The notes under the pieces were generated by a model, which was given only the letters and a program-made list of their open reading frames with translations, was not told the origin of the DNA and ran no database searches. The translations under genes were made by a program, and so were the position numbers. A stretch of DNA of 64,000 nucleotides from NCBI GenBank assembly GCA_933228895.1, contig OW121855.1, forward strand, positions 35,168,698 through 35,232,697, given 5' to 3'. Source of the stretch: Platycnemis pennipes (Eukaryota > Arthropoda > Insecta > Odonata > Platycnemididae). Below, in pieces: positions 45,346 to 57,940 of the stretch (within the stretch, counting starts at the first letter, position 1; each line of letters opens with the position of its first letter).

Positions 45346-45660
45346 AGCGTTACGACTTTAATAGAAGAACTAGGATGGGAATTACTATCAGAACGCAAGT
45401 TAAAATTTAGTTTAAAAAGTTAGGTTGGGTTTAAGTGAATTCGAAACCGATTTGTTCACAGATGACGTTAGATGTATATTAAGAACCCCTATGCGTATTA
45501 TGCTAGGTTAGATCACTTCAACAAGATTAAAGAGATAGACTGTCGTACCGATAGATTTAAAATGTCATTTTTCCCGCGTACCATAAGAGAGCACAATAGG
45601 CAGCGCAGCAAAGGGATAGGTAGGTGAAATATTGTTAGAGTAGTCTGTAGTGCATGATGC
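45346..45660 (+). pseudogene. LINE family B, 5'-truncated fragment
   Basis: It starts at the ORF2 segment LIEELGWELLSERKLKF and, with a frameshift, continues FTDDVRCILRTPMRIMLG, then IKEIDCRTDRFKMSFFPRTI and REHNRQRSKGIGR, and ends in 'gtagtgcatgatgcatgta' of the B 3'UTR. It closely resembles the fragment at 56087-56671. Confidence 0.85.
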
Positions 45661-46395
45661 ATGTAATAACAACCAATAAAGTGAATTGGCTAAAATTTTA
45701 TTATTTGGACTGAGGTTTGGTAATATTACATCTGCATTCATGTTAAGAATCACTAGCCACACTACAGTGAAAATTCGTAATACTTGGGAGTAAAGACATA
45801 TTTTGCGAGGATATTACAAAATACATGGTATGAAATACTGAATTTAAGATGCGCGCATAAAAAAGTTGTTTCTTTCAATATGGTTTCTTGAGAATGAAAA
45901 AAGCGAGAAAAAGTCCGAAATTTCGCTGACTTAATTACTATATTACGCTCTAAGGCCAGTCATAAAAAACAGGGCTATTTAATGGAACGCGTGCCCTTAC
46001 TAGGGTAAAATACAAGATTACGTATGGATGAATCCTGGTCATAGCGTACAAGGGAATGAAGGGAATAAAAAAGAAAATTAGGCGACTCCACATAAATACC
46101 TTTACATTTGGAGAGAACAATATTCTTCCACTGCTATTACAAAAGTATCAGAAGGTATAATATGATAAAAAACCTGAAGAAAAGATCTAATCTGAGGGTG
46201 ATCTAATGGACGTTATTCGTGTGAAGGGAACCATACTAAAAGGGAAAAGAAAACTAATATGCTCATATTAGGGTGAATTTAACTAGGCATTCACCTTTTT
46301 AATACAAGTGGAAAATATTATAAGCAATCTCATAAGAACAGTTACTGCGCCGTTATACGAATTAAGAGAAAGAATTAAATGTTCGGGGATTGGGC
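45661..46395. other. No gene recognised
   Basis: This is AT-rich non-coding DNA between two LINE remnants. Confidence 0.45.
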
Positions 46396-48060
46396 CTTAG
46401 CTTAAAGATACCGAGTCCGTCCACCGGGTTGAGAATGGTACTTCCACCTCTAGATAGGCATAGTGATTAGCTGCGAAATTAGCGAGTTTACTCATCGAAT
46501 AAGCAGTCGTGGACAAAAATCCATGCCATTCCGAGGGGGTTTTAATCTACCCCTGGGTAAGGTAGGCCATTAAATAATACAAAACCTGTAACGATGTCGT
46601 GATTTGGCGACGGGAGGCCGTCAACAATTATGCTTCCCGTCACCCGGAGGAGAGGGTAGCTTCTCTTCTCCATCTTCTTATGAGTGAAGATGGAGACCAC
46701 AGTCTACGGTCGGTACAGCGACACTCATTTCACTACAGTCGTGTTAACATTTACTTTAACGTTTGTATCACTGCGATGTGGAAGGCAGGGGGAAACCACC
46801 CATTAATATCCTAAGGAGTCGCAGCTACTCCACTCTTTTCTTTTTATCAAGACGTGATGGAACCTTCTCGGGTAAAATAATCCAGAGTTAAAATAGTCCC
46901 CCACTCGGATCTCCAGGCGGGGAGTACCCGTGAGAATACATCAGTCAAGTGTGATAGACGTTTTAGGGTATGAGCGTAGTACGTGAGATCACTTCGGACT
47001 TGCAGAAGATTGGAGAACTTTAAGGTGGAAATGTGAAAAATGGACCTCGATATATTAGAAAATCAGTTGAAAGAGATGGCCCAAAGAAGGAGACTTTTGC
47101 AGTGGAAGTTATCTATTCATTTACACCGGATCACAGAATAGTAACGCTTGAGTAGGCATATTGCTCAGTAAGAGTGCCAGGCTGCGTGTAAAGAGGTTCT
47201 TGAAGTACAGTGAAAGAATTATAATGGCGAAGATTGAGACTATGCCTATTGATACGTCGGACTACGAATATTAAGAAGTGGAAGAAGGATGATATCACGG
47301 GAGTAATAAATAAGGTAAGAGGAGAAGAAAACCTAATCATTTTAGGAGATTGGAACGCTACCGTCGCTGAAGGTCAAGAGGGAAGAATTACTGGAAAAAT
47401 CGGCTTGGGAAATCTAAATGAGAGAATAGAAACACTTTAACTCTATAAACCTTGAGAATAGACAAAAATTTGTCGAAACCTAGGTCGGTTATTAAAAAAG
47501 TTGTGTGGAATGCACTCAAAGTTTTTATTTTTATTCGTTACAATGAATAGTGTAACTAAATTCCACAAAGTGACGCCTTCAGTCCTGTTTGATATATTTC
47601 ATTACAACACACATCTGGAGCATGCTACTATATGGCAGCGAAGCATGGACTAAACAGCAGCATAGAAGTCATGGCTGGAAATATTTGAAATATGGTATTA
47701 CCGAAGAATGACGAAGATAAATGGCATCGACCGAGTGACAAACGAATAAGTCTTAAGAAGACTGGGAGAAAAGAGACGTCTACTGAAAACTCAAAAAGAA
47801 GACGGGACAACTTAATCGGCCATATCTTAAGACAAGATGGCCTGATGAAGACAATCGTCGGGGGAAAAGTGAGCGGGAAGAATGGGAAAGGCTGGCCTTG
47901 TATGAGATACATGGAACAAGTGATGAAGGATGTAAAAGTGAAGAATTACGTCAATATGAAGAGATGGGCTATAGGATGCCTGAGGATACTGCTCGCCATA
48001 ATTGTGATAATGGTGGCCGTTATCTTCATTCTGAATTCCAGCGACTAATAAGTAAATATT
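46396..48060 (+). pseudogene. RTE-like LINE remnant: 5'UTR, endonuclease piece and RT 3' end
   Basis: The leader (about 46396-47020) has the 'cccactcggatctccaggcg gggagtac'-type motif I associate with insect RTE 5' regions. From about 47020 a decayed APE endonuclease follows (DLDILEN near the start, then ENLIILGDWNATVAEGQEGR, with the GDWNA catalytic block, then IGLGNLNER). After a deletion at about 47445-47590 comes the RT C-terminal part (LLYGSEAWT, LIGHILRQDGLMKTIV, then YMEQVMKDVKVKNYVNMKR). The catalytic RT core is missing and frameshifts are frequent. A piece of a snapback element lies at 47460-47575, in the deleted gap. Confidence 0.75.
47460..47575. repeat. Snapback-related fragment
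   Basis: 'gtcgaaacctaggtcggttatt' then 'gttgtgtggaat' corresponds to the right half of the 22906-23084 snapback (gtcgaaaccggtcgttcaat, atttgtggaat). A second inverted TTCCACAAAG motif is at 47560-47570. It sits where the RTE-like LINE lost its middle. Confidence 0.6.
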
Positions 48061-48254
48061 TTATACTCCTCCTATATATCTCTCTAAAATAACGTTTGTG
48101 TACGTATTACATTCATTACAATATTTGAATGAACTATCAACGACGATGAAAGATATTTTTCACGAGCATAGTCGAATATTCAGTATTAAATCATTCCAGA
48201 CTTCAACCTTCCTTTCTTCGTCATATAAAACCATAAAAATAAGACCGTATTCGT

Positions 48255-48325
48255 CCGCAACTTCACCACACCCTACAAGCCACCGCAATGGTGTAAGGCA
48301 GGGTGTGAACCAAAACCAGGCATGC
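48255..48325 (-). repeat. LINE A/B 3'-terminal fragment
   Basis: 'cacaccctacaagccaccgc', 'aatggtgtaaggcagggtgtg' and 'aaccaggcatgc' match the LINE 3' end in reverse. Confidence 0.65.
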
Positions 48326-49259
48326 AAAATATATCAAGAATTTAACATATATTTTGATTACCACATTACGATTTATATTATTATCCTTAAATGCTGAATA
48401 CATCGGATTCACCTAATTAAGTTTTTTCACTGAACTACTAATAATGCTACCGATGAATTGCCTTTACCCTCTTGGACGTACACCGTTCACAGTTTGAGTA
48501 ATAGGATTGCAATGAAGGATAATCTAATGTTATGCCACGAAGACAACCTCGAGTGTGCAAGTCAGGACCAAAGGACAAAACAGTCCTCAGGCAACAAGCC
48601 CAGGAACTTAAAAAAACACAGAAGAATATAATGGCCTGTTCAGCCGTAAGTTGAATCATCGGCTTGATTTTTTTCATCACATAAAACTTTTTGTCACATG
48701 ACTAAGCCTCCTGTTTTATCATGTTGTACCTGTTCTTGACTTATCCAACATTCTTTCTTCCAAACTGTGTCATGCATACGTATTTTTAAGGTTTGGTGCT
48801 TTTAGTATTTTCCAACTCCAGAAAAAATCATTAACACTCCGAGCACACCGTCACTGATATGCTGATTCACCAGATAAATTTCTTAGGACTCTGCTAGTTC
48901 AGTTTATGCATCGTACCAGATGATAGGCAATCACTAGCAAAGGACCTAATTAGAAGAAGTTGGTAATTGGTGTGTTTCTCGGCAACATTAATACATTTGG
49001 AGAAATTCACAATATTGAAGTTTTGGAGAAAGAGTACTTCCAAATGAATACTAATTGCACCAATGAAAGTGAAATATCGGACATAGCAACTACAAAATAC
49101 TTTAGCATCATCATCACAAAGGGCATGTGCGGTGAAAATAGGAGCGGGAAGTTAGGGCCCTTTAGATTCCCTTCAATGGATTCAACGTAAATGTGATGAG
49201 GATGAAAGGGAAAGGTGTAACTTTCTCCTCGTTTGACCTCACTTAAAAATGCCGCTAAT
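48326..49259. other. No gene recognised
   Basis: This is AT-rich non-coding DNA. Open frames near 48447-48680(-) and 48960-49190(+) have no recognisable domain. Confidence 0.45.
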
Positions 49260-49778
49260 ATACAGGCGTAATTAAGTATTAAGGAACTAGAGCGAGTACA
49301 AAGAGAATATGTTGCCAAAGGTCATGATACGATTATACTAAAAGAACTCGAAAAGGAATCGCTCTCAGACCGTAGGATAATTTTACACTGAATCATTAAG
49401 GAAAATTTGAAACTGATCTGTGACATTACAAATATATTAAGAATGCTTGCAATATTATAACGCAAGTTTTACATAATTTGGAAAAGCTGGAATCGGAAAA
49501 GACGAAAACAGTAATACTAAGCCCTTGTTACCTACCAAATGAGAATTATAACTTGAAGAATTCAAAAAAATACCTAGCTCATTGATAACATTATATTTTT
49601 CGTAACACCCAACTTTTTTGTTGCAAGAATAGCTAACATGTTTCTCTAATGTTATTAATCTAAATATCTTAAAACAAATAACCGTAAAGAGCCTGTACGT
49701 GGTGCATGTTTGATAATAACTTCCGCAATGTTGTATACAACCTAGGTTTGCAGGATATTCTCTGAAAGTAGATGCAGA
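49260..49778 (+). pseudogene. Highly degenerate CR1/L2-like LINE 3' fragment
   Basis: KELERVQREYVAKGHDTIIL, then ELEKESLSDRRIILH is recognisable as the ORF2 C-terminus (ELERVQRRSARFVKG…ELKWESLSDRRLKFRL). A decayed 3'UTR ends in 'ggtttgcaggatattc' near 49760. It is older than the other copies by eye. Confidence 0.6.
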
Positions 49779-50864
49779 AGAGAGCCTGCTTGTTGATACA
49801 TGAAAGAGCCTGGAGTAAAAAAGTCGAGAGAGAAGAGAGCATCTTGGAAGAAAACAGCAGAAGAGAGTCATTTTCTCAATATGTATGAACAGGTTTTCGA
49901 CAGCGTCGACCAAGAAAGGGGATGGGTGGAAGGGTATGAGAGCAAAAAGCCTCACAGGTTAAAATTTCCGAAAGAGTAATTATTTCCCTCCTTGCCCAGA
50001 CGTTTAGCTTCCAGTTTTTTTCATGATTCAGGGGCGTCATCTACGTCATTCCATCCCGAGTCTTTAAAAAAAATAATAAATACACAACCGCTCTCATGAT
50101 ATTGCTCAATAATGACATCCGTGAGCTATTAAAAGCAGATAACTCGAGATCGTAACAAGAATTTTCAACGAGTTTGAAAATTACTATTAACAATTGGTAC
50201 ATTTCATGACGATTTTTTCATGAAAATTATTCACGCCTGTCTAGACGGACGAGACGAGCACTGGAAGCGTGGGGGTGAGTCAGTTCTGTGGTTAACGAGC
50301 GTTAAGCGTGGAACTTGGCGTAGGGGACGAATCTCATGAGGGTTAAGAGTGCAAGACGGAAAGGGAAAACCTTCCCTTAATTTGTTCCAAAATTGAGCAT
50401 GAATTGAGGTCATTAGCCCGACCTTCACAAGATTTTAACACCGTCTGGAGGGAAAATAATTACGTAATTACACCGAGGATTGTATCCGTCAGAAATATAA
50501 TTGGATTATTGTTCGGGGATAGTCGACTAAGCAAACAGGAAACTTGCAATTCTCACCGGAATTGAGATGGGTCCCCTTATAAGACTTAAGAGAGTAGACG
50601 GTAGCTGTCTTAAAACGTAAAAGAAGGAGAGCTGATGCGTGAATACGTCCACAGCAACCAGCTACGAGATCTTTCCGCTGACATTTTTTTAGCGACCATT
50701 TACGTATACGAAAACAGTGCTGCCAGGACGAGATGTATGCCCCACATATATGTAAAAAGTGAAATTGATAACATTCCACAGTATTCCACGCTTCTGATTA
50801 AATTATTTTCCATGACAGTCATTACATGAAAGAGTCATAAAAATTATACACACTGGAGGATCGG
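49779..50864. other. No gene recognised
   Basis: This is AT-rich to mixed non-coding DNA. No frame has a recognisable domain. Confidence 0.45.
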
Positions 50865-50865
50865 T

Positions 50866-51470
50866 ACATCTACATCTACGTAATACCCTGCGAGCCACCA
50901 CGAGGGTGTGTGGCAGGGGGAACTATGGTAATATATTTATATCTTCATTTATCTACATAATACCCAGCAAGCCTCCATAAAGTTGTGTGGCAGGGGGTGA
51001 ATTCTCACCAAACATGCACTACATATCATGCATAAAAAAGGATTAGAATTAATATATCTACTAGTCTAAACTTCACTATTTAAAAAAGATAAAATAGCAA
51101 AGTAAGCATGCAAAAACACGCTGTTAGTTGAGTTACCTTCAAGTTCTTATACCAACATGCAACTACCTATGCTATCAATCAATACACACGTATTGGATAT
51201 ATTTACCACTATTCATATCCCTAACTGTACGAGGAAGGAAGGACATTTTGAATCTGTCAATTAGGCAATCAATTTCTCCAATCTTGTGAGTATGGTCTAG
51301 TGTACCACAGTAAGTTGGGGTTCGCAATATTTTTAGCGTCATAGCTGAAAATATTATCTTGAAATTTATTTAAGAGATTAAGTCTAAATATCAACCTGCG
51401 ATCTCACCATGATTCCTATTTTAATTCAGTTAATAGACTGGTTAAAATAGATTGAACCCTATTATCGAAC
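50866..51470 (-). pseudogene. Two adjacent LINE tails, second extending into family A ORF2
   Basis: A terminal-only fragment (50866-50932, 'catctacatctacgtaatac', 'gtgtgtggcagggggaac') is followed by a longer family A copy (50946-51470) with complete 3'UTR and decayed ORF2 C-terminus in reverse orientation, ending near the TSLLNEL-equivalent segment. Confidence 0.82.
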
Positions 51471-51769
51471 GTTTACATTTCAGCTAAACGAAAAAGATTT
51501 CATAGCTCTTCCATTGCATACATAAAACGGAAAGATATCGTTACTCGGTGGAGACCAGACTGCCAACCTCAACAGCAAGAGGACGCACACGCAAGTAAAT
51601 GGGTGTGCTGCCTATGACAGCTCTCGTTTTTCCCGGAGAACGCACGATGAATTTAAGAGGAAAATTCTCCTGACGCGAGCACGCACCCTGGTCTATTTGC
51701 TCGCTTGCCCAACGCAAGGTGATGAAAATTATGGAAACAGGGAGAAGGGCACGCGTTATTTGTCCTAGG

Positions 51770-52140
51770 GCCCCGTCCTTCGGAGGAGATTGTGTGGGCG
51801 CCTGTGAAGGAGGGGAGGCGGGAGGTTGCTAGGAAGAGGTTGAGCGATCAAACAAGATGGCGCATTAGTCGTGACGTCAACGCAGTAAATCACCGCAGCT
51901 GAGTGTGGCGGAGGAGGTGGGAGGGAGGCGACAAGGGCGAGAGAGAGGATCGAGAAGGAGAGGGGATGGCAAAAGAGAAGAGGTTAGAAATAAGTAGGAG
52001 GAAGCGAAGGGGAATGAGAGGGGAAGGAAGCAGACGGATGAAAATGATGGGAGGAAACGGTGGGATCTCCGAACAAGAGAGGCAAACAGTTGCATGCACG
52101 ACGGCGCGTTTTCCTTATCTCGCCTTCAAATGAGCGTTTC
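51770..52140. other. GA-rich/GC-rich block, no gene recognised
   Basis: This is a purine-rich stretch giving Arg/Gly/Glu-rich frames on one strand and Ser/Leu/Pro-rich frames on the other, typical of simple sequence. An AAGATGGCGC YY1/Pho-like motif (about 51854) and a TGACGTCA site (about 51871) lie just upstream of the GA-rich tract, so a promoter is possible but unproven. Confidence 0.35.
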
Positions 52141-52894
52141 CTGGGGAAGAATTCATGACACCGGGAAATCTGGAGGGTGCTCCAGTCGTGGGTTTACGCG
52201 GAAAATACACTTGCAAATAGTTGTACGGAAACCATGAGGTAGCCAACAGTGAAACTGTTAATAACGAAATTCGGCAAAAACCACATAACATCCACAAACT
52301 AAGTCACCACTTCCTGAAGTCACAAAGGCAGCTGGCGTAAGGCACGGGTTGACAAACTTTTTATAAGGACGAGCTAAACGCGCCAATTTCATTTACTAGC
52401 GTCAATATATGCTTTACAAATGAAACTATGATAGTTTTATTTTCATTTCCCTACTTAGTTCAGAGCTGCGTGTACATAAACAAACATTCGGCTTACGTGT
52501 CGCAGTTTGTTGACCTAGCATAGGGAATACCTACACCACAAGCACACCCTATCCAAGCTATATGTCATTAATTTAAAAGTGTCGCCAACAAGTCATAACA
52601 TTACAAAATCATAAATATCGATGCAGAGGCGAACAAAGAGTTAACTGATCATGCCAAACTTAAACTAACACAAGAATTTAGGTGTAAAAAACGACCATTC
52701 CCCTACTAATCATCTAGCAAGAACACTCCTTATCACACGCTCTAATTTCTTGATCAACCATGCCTTCTTCGAATGGATTCCATATGCTAGTGGCAATTTC
52801 TGGGTCCCCGTACTCTAGTAGCTCGGAGCGATAAGATATAACACCGAGGCCTAGTTTTATGCCTGGTTTACTTTAAGCATCAGTTTATGTTAAG

Positions 52895-53135
52895 AATAGC
52901 ATTGGTAGCTGCATGTTGGTATGAGTATTTAAAGCTAACCCTACTAACAGAATGTTTTTGCATGTTTGCTTAGCAATTTGTATCTTTTTTTAAATAGTGT
53001 TGTTCTGACTACTATTTTAATAGGTACTATTCCTTTTTAATGCATGATATGTAGTGCATGTTCGTTGAGAAATCACCCCCTGCCACACACCCTCGTGGTG
53101 GCTTGCAGGGTATTATGTAGATGTAGATGTAAGTG
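52895..53135 (+). mobile_element. LINE family A 3'UTR-only insertion
   Basis: This is nearly identical to 5655-5885: 'tagcattggtagctgcatgt', 'ctaaccctactaacagaat', 'gcatgatatgtagtgcatg', the hairpin, then TAGATGTAGATG. It is 5'-truncated to about 240 bp with no coding sequence. High identity suggests both came from similar, fairly recent source copies. Confidence 0.88.
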
Positions 53136-54279
53136 ATATACTACGAACAATCCTGATTGCACGGATAGTTTATCAGGCAGACGGTTATTAGACAAAAACA
53201 CTAACAGCAGGGGAGCGTAACCACTAACTTTTTTCATCCTCTAATATAGTTAAGACATTAGACATTATTGAAACGGACCCAAGAAAGGCAATAGTACTAA
53301 AAAATTTACTTCTTTCTCCTTCGCATTATTTGCAAACACGAAAAAAAAAACAAAGTTCAGAATTCCGTCCGTAAGTGCGCTTCCATTACTTTAAAATCGA
53401 TCATGAAGTTAACACATTTTATTTTTCTTCAATCACAACCAGAATAGAAGCCTTCAAGGAGAGGTCCCCCATCCCTTCCATTCCTATCCTTATACCTTTC
53501 CTCCCGGTCTGAAGCGCCTATTAGTGCGGAAACAGACTTGAAAACACCCATGAACAATAGAAGTCTTCTCAAACGTTTGGTTACCACTGCTCTGTCGGTA
53601 AGGTAGGTTTAAATGACGATTATCCTCTTCCAAGAGTAGAATGAACTCTTTATACTTATTTCACATAGAAATATGTAATGTAGGTAGCCTAGCGAGCATT
53701 ATATCTGAAAAAGCTTCTTCCTTCGTAGTTTAACAAAGTTTATCACAATGTACTAAACCAGAGTCTCAATAAAACTTTTTACTTCATGGTGGAAACGTTT
53801 TATTTGCATATTCCGAGTGCCCAGCTAGCGTATAGACGCCACACTAATACTCAGTGGACGCGTGGCCTAACAAGGTGACCTAACAATTCAACCTTGGCAT
53901 ACGATATTGCGATTTCAATGTAAGGATCTTATTCAATTTTCTAGGACATTTAAATACACCCGAATAAATTATAGCGTTCAGAAAAACAATATGTCGGGTA
54001 GTAGGGAAATACTCAAGGTCCGCATTCAAATGACGAGAATACTGGAACATTCAAGGGTACACTCATGGAATGCCCCTCCCTGGATTCCCCAAAATTAGTG
54101 CAGTCAGCAGAGGAAGACCTCAATTATTTCGCGCCAAAGCAACGGCATTATAAGACTAAAAAGCGACCAAGAATCGTACATACAATTCAACTCACCAGAG
54201 ACGCCAGTCGATTAATTTGTTCAAATATAGTAGGTTTAAGCAAATTCTTTTAGCTGAGGAATGTCGAAAAACTACCTAT
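53136..54279. other. No gene recognised
   Basis: This is AT-rich non-coding DNA. Open frames at 53907-54098 and 54065-54253 have no recognisable domain. Confidence 0.45.
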
Positions 54280-54500
54280 TTAGCTTCCTAAATGGGAATC
54301 ATTGCCATCACACGGCGGATAATTTGGTAAATTGTTTAAGTAAATGCTTGGTAACGGTTTAAGCAACACAAAAGACGAGTTATACCTCAGAATCCTAGAA
54401 ATTACCCCTACCATTTCCACCATACCACGGTAAAATGTGACATCAGCGATAAAATGAGGGAGAATTACTTCAGAATGGGATTTTTTCAAGGAAATTAGAG
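54280..54500 (+). pseudogene. Degenerate LINE ORF2 C-terminal fragment
   Basis: A KWESLPS(D/H)RR-like start ('aaatgggaatcattgccatc') and an FRMGFFQ-like end match the LINE ORF2 C-terminus spacing. Intervening sequence is decayed, so confidence is limited. Confidence 0.45.
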
Positions 54501-54599
54501 GCTAAAAGCGCAATCACTAGATTCATCCAACGGAACAAATTTATTTCGAGTATCCTATTATGTATCACCTTGAATTAAAGCCCTTTTTTCGATGACGTG

Positions 54600-55020
54600 A
54601 CGTAGCTACAGTTGAGAAAGTATTACTCTGATGTATTTATAAAATATGAAAATACTCATATCAGGGAAATAACAGATCTTGCAAACCGTCTACTAGGAAT
54701 CATAAATAGCGTTATGGGTGTTAGTAGACGAGGACAAGAGACGCTAAATTGCTAGTAAATACAAAGTAATGGAATAGCATTTACACTAAATCTTTAAAGT
54801 AATTTTAAAACTAATCTTTTTGCCATTGGCGTCACAAATATATTACCCACGAATTACTCCTTGCACGATCAGAATGCCTGATCGGAATTGTAAATTATTG
54901 TATTTTGACTAATCCCCAACCAATTAACAATTATTAAATTCCCATGTAGATACCTGGTTCCCTGTCAGACACCCTTGCGACGGCTGGTGGAGTATTATGT
55001 ACATGTAGGTACCAATCATT
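54600..55020 (+). pseudogene. Degenerate CR1/L2-like LINE 3' fragment
   Basis: HIREITDLANRLLGIINSVM matches HIREICGRAKRKLGFIKRVL of the full-length ORF2. Decayed sequence follows, ending in the 3' hairpin region 'ccctgtcagacacccttgcg', 'cggctggtggagtattatgt' near 55000. Confidence 0.65.
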
Positions 55021-55084
55021 TCGTTGCAAGTGACTGGTGGATGCATAAATAACACGTTCCTCTAATGAAGTAAAATATTACCTA

Positions 55085-55185
55085 TTAGTTCAATTAACGA
55101 TGTTCATGTTTGTAGATCATTGAATTCCTAGCACAAGACCTCGAGGTGACTTGCTGGGTATTCCTGTGATGTATTTGCATCATTA
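55085..55185 (+). repeat. Diverged LINE 3'-terminal fragment
   Basis: 'gttcatgtttgtagatcatt' then 'cacaagacctcgaggtgact' and 'tgctgggtattcctgtgatg' resemble the conserved 3' end. The match is short and diverged. Confidence 0.5.
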
Positions 55186-55519
55186 CACTTTAACGCAATA
55201 TTTATATTTCTGGAGAGCCACAATTCTCTATATTTTCTCACTTTTATAGCTTTTCGTACCTCATTTTCCCTTCACGCCGTCTAAAAACCCTATTATTTTC
55301 CTTTCTCCTCCACTCATCCTCGCGTTCTACACTCCTATGTCCAGTTATTTCTTACCTGACAATACTTCTTTCCATGAAACATTGAGCAAATGTATATTCA
55401 CATGACTGGATGGAGATATTTTTACGTTTACAGTAAACTAAGTGAACAGGCAAAAGAATTTTAGGGTTCATGTACAAGAAAATGTATCGCGATTTTCAGG
55501 AAAAAAGGCCAGTTGAACT

Positions 55520-56010
55520 ATAAAATTAGGTGGTTAGAAGCTAGAGAAGGTGGAGCAACTTAGCTATCTATGTGATTTGTTGGAGGAAAAAGGGTATAGT
55601 AGCATTGAAGTGATAAGGAGAATCGCAGCTTTTATTCGCAGGCCTGAACTAATGACTGAAGCATTGAGTAGGGAAGTAAAGAAAAGACTAGTGAAAAGTT
55701 TAACTTGGAGCGTTGCACTCTATGGTTACGTGGGCCTAGCAGAAATAAGATAAAAATAGACTTAAAAATTTTGAAATGTGGATTTTGAGGAGGATGGAGA
55801 AGGTAAAGTGGGTCGAAAGGAGGACGAACGATGAAGTGCTAGAATTGGTAGGAGGGGCAAGAAATGTCATTGGTAAAATTAGGAGAAGGATGGGAATTGT
55901 GGATGGGGAAGGTAAGGGTGATGGTGTTTTAAAGGACGTGGTTGAGGGAAGAATGTTGGGTAAGCGGGGAAGAGGGAGAAGAAGAAAGGTGGGAGTGTGA
56001 GAGAATTAAA
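55520..56010 (+). pseudogene. RTE-like LINE RT C-terminal remnant
   Basis: Reading across frameshifts: VEQLSYLCDLLEEKGYSSIE, VIRRIAAFIRRPELM, SREVKKRLVKSLTWSVALYG, MWILRRMEKVKWVERRTNDE and VVEGRMLGKRGRGRRR. This is the standard order at the C-terminus of insect RTE-like reverse transcriptases. The catalytic YxDD part is absent. Confidence 0.8.
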
Positions 56011-56086
56011 TGTCCATCATACCTATGTTCACCGGTCGAAAACTAATAAGTACTAATAATATTACTCTCCATTCCTGTCACAGACA

Positions 56087-56671
56087 TGTAACGCTACGCT
56101 AACATTCCAATCAGTAAAGATTTATCGTGGATAAGACACATCCGGGAAATATGCGGCCGAGCGAAGAGAAAGCTAGGATGTGTAAAAAGAGTAGGTACTA
56201 AGGAAATGTGATGAGAAGACAAAAGAGCGATGTTACTTTTCACTAGTTAGGCCCCACCTTGAGTATGTAGCCAGCGTATGGGATCCGAATGAATTATGTT
56301 TGATCAGAGAACTAGACAGTGTGCAGCGTAGAGCAGCTAGGTTCGTTAAAAGGTGTTACGATAGGTTGAGTAGTGTTTCAGAATTAATACAAGAATTAGG
56401 GTGGGAATCATTATCAGAGCGTAGGTTGAAGTACAGATTAAATCTGAAATTTCAATCGGATAGCTTTACTGAATATGTTAGGTATGTATTAAAAACACCA
56501 GCGTATTATGCTTGATTCGTCCAGATAAATAAGATTAGAGAGATAGATAGTTGTACTGATAGATTCAAAACATCATTTTTCCCCCGTACTATAAGAGAAC
56601 ACAATAGGCAGCATAGCAAAGGGATAGGTAGGTGAAATATTTTAGAGTAGTCTGTAGTGCATGATGATTGT
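56087..56671 (+). pseudogene. LINE family B, 5'-truncated fragment (outermost host of a triple nest)
   Basis: It is almost identical to the C-terminal ORF2 region of the full-length LINE B (for example CGRAKRKLGCVKRVG…, VQRRAARFVKRCYDRLSSVS, QELGWESLSERRLKYRLNL) with a few frameshifts and a stop. Its 3'UTR is cut at 'gtagtgcatgatg' and resumes at about 63555, so everything between is later insertion. Confidence 0.85.
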
Positions 56672-57171
56672 ATTCATGTACATAATACCCTTCAAGCCAC
56701 CATAAAGGTGTGTGGCAGGGGGTGAATCCTCACCAAACATGCACTACATATCAAGCATAAAAAAGGATTCGCATTTATATACTGTTATAAACTTAACAAT
56801 TTAAAAAAGATAAAAATAGCAAAGCAAGCATGCAAAAACATGCTGTTAGTTAGGTTAGTATTAAGTCCTCATAACAACGTGCAGCTACCAATGCTATCCA
56901 TTGCTACAGTCGTATTGAAAATATTTGCCGTTATTCATATCCCTAATTGTACGAGGAAAAAATGACATTTTTAATCCGTCAGTTAGGCAATCAATTTCTC
57001 TAATAATGTGATTTGCAGTCTACCATAGTAAGTTGGGGTTCGCAAAATATTTTTAACATCACTGAAAATATGGTCTTGGAATTTGTTTAAGAGATTAAGT
57101 CTAAATTACAACCTGTGATCTGACAATGATTCCCAATTTAATTCATTTAAGAGACTGGTTACGCTAATATA
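56672..57171 (-). pseudogene. LINE family A, minus strand, 3' part (split by the full-length LINE B)
   Basis: The reverse-orientation family A tail and 3'UTR (ataatacccttcaagccacc, ggcagggggtgaatcctcac) pass into the ORF2 C-terminus, reaching 'gagactggttacgctaatata' at 57171. The very next family A bases (taattatcgtaccgtccc) are found at 63266 onward, after the full-length element. Confidence 0.88.
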
Positions 57172-57940
57172 CGCTGGTCACATTCTTCTACCTGCACTCG
57201 GAGAGGACGGTCGCGTGGTGAGAGCTCCCTTCTTGAGTTGTGACTTTCACTTTTTTACCTGGTCGCCAGTAGCAGCTTTAACGTTGCCTAGCTGGGTCCG
57301 TAGTTTTAGCTCTAAAATTGTGTCGTCCTAGGCTATCCCCTATTTCATAGTGTAGTGGTGTATTTAGTAGTGAGTGTTTAGTTAGTTAGTAAGTGAGTGT
57401 GTTAGTGTGTGAGTTTTCTGTGCCTGCTGTGGCTGTAGTCCCTGCCATCCCGCGAGCGTCTGCCGAGAGTGTGTGCCGATAGCGATAAGTAAAACTAAAC
57501 CAGTATCTTTATTACTTTTATATACTGAGATAAATACAAATCTTCCACCATTGTTTAACATCGTTGTGGCTATTCCATAGTTAGCGTATTTACGTTTTTT
57601 ATTTATATTTTATCATCACCATAGTTTTGTTATTCTAAGTATTTCTCAGTTATAGAACCGTTCATAATAATCTATTGTTAACAATATATTTCTAGACTTC
57701 ACTCGGCTTTAATTTAATTTAACTTTATTCGTTCTAGCTACACTGCATTACTTATTGTTTCATAATATCCGTGCTTCCGTACCGCCGTTTAATCTCCGTT
57801 ATATATATAGACTTGTTCTCCTACAAGTGAATTTCTAATTTAATATTATCTTATTGTTATTTATTCATAGTCCTGTGTAGAACCGTATAATCCATCCTAA
57901 CGTGTAAGGTGTAATTTGCACTTGTGTTTATTATTCATAT

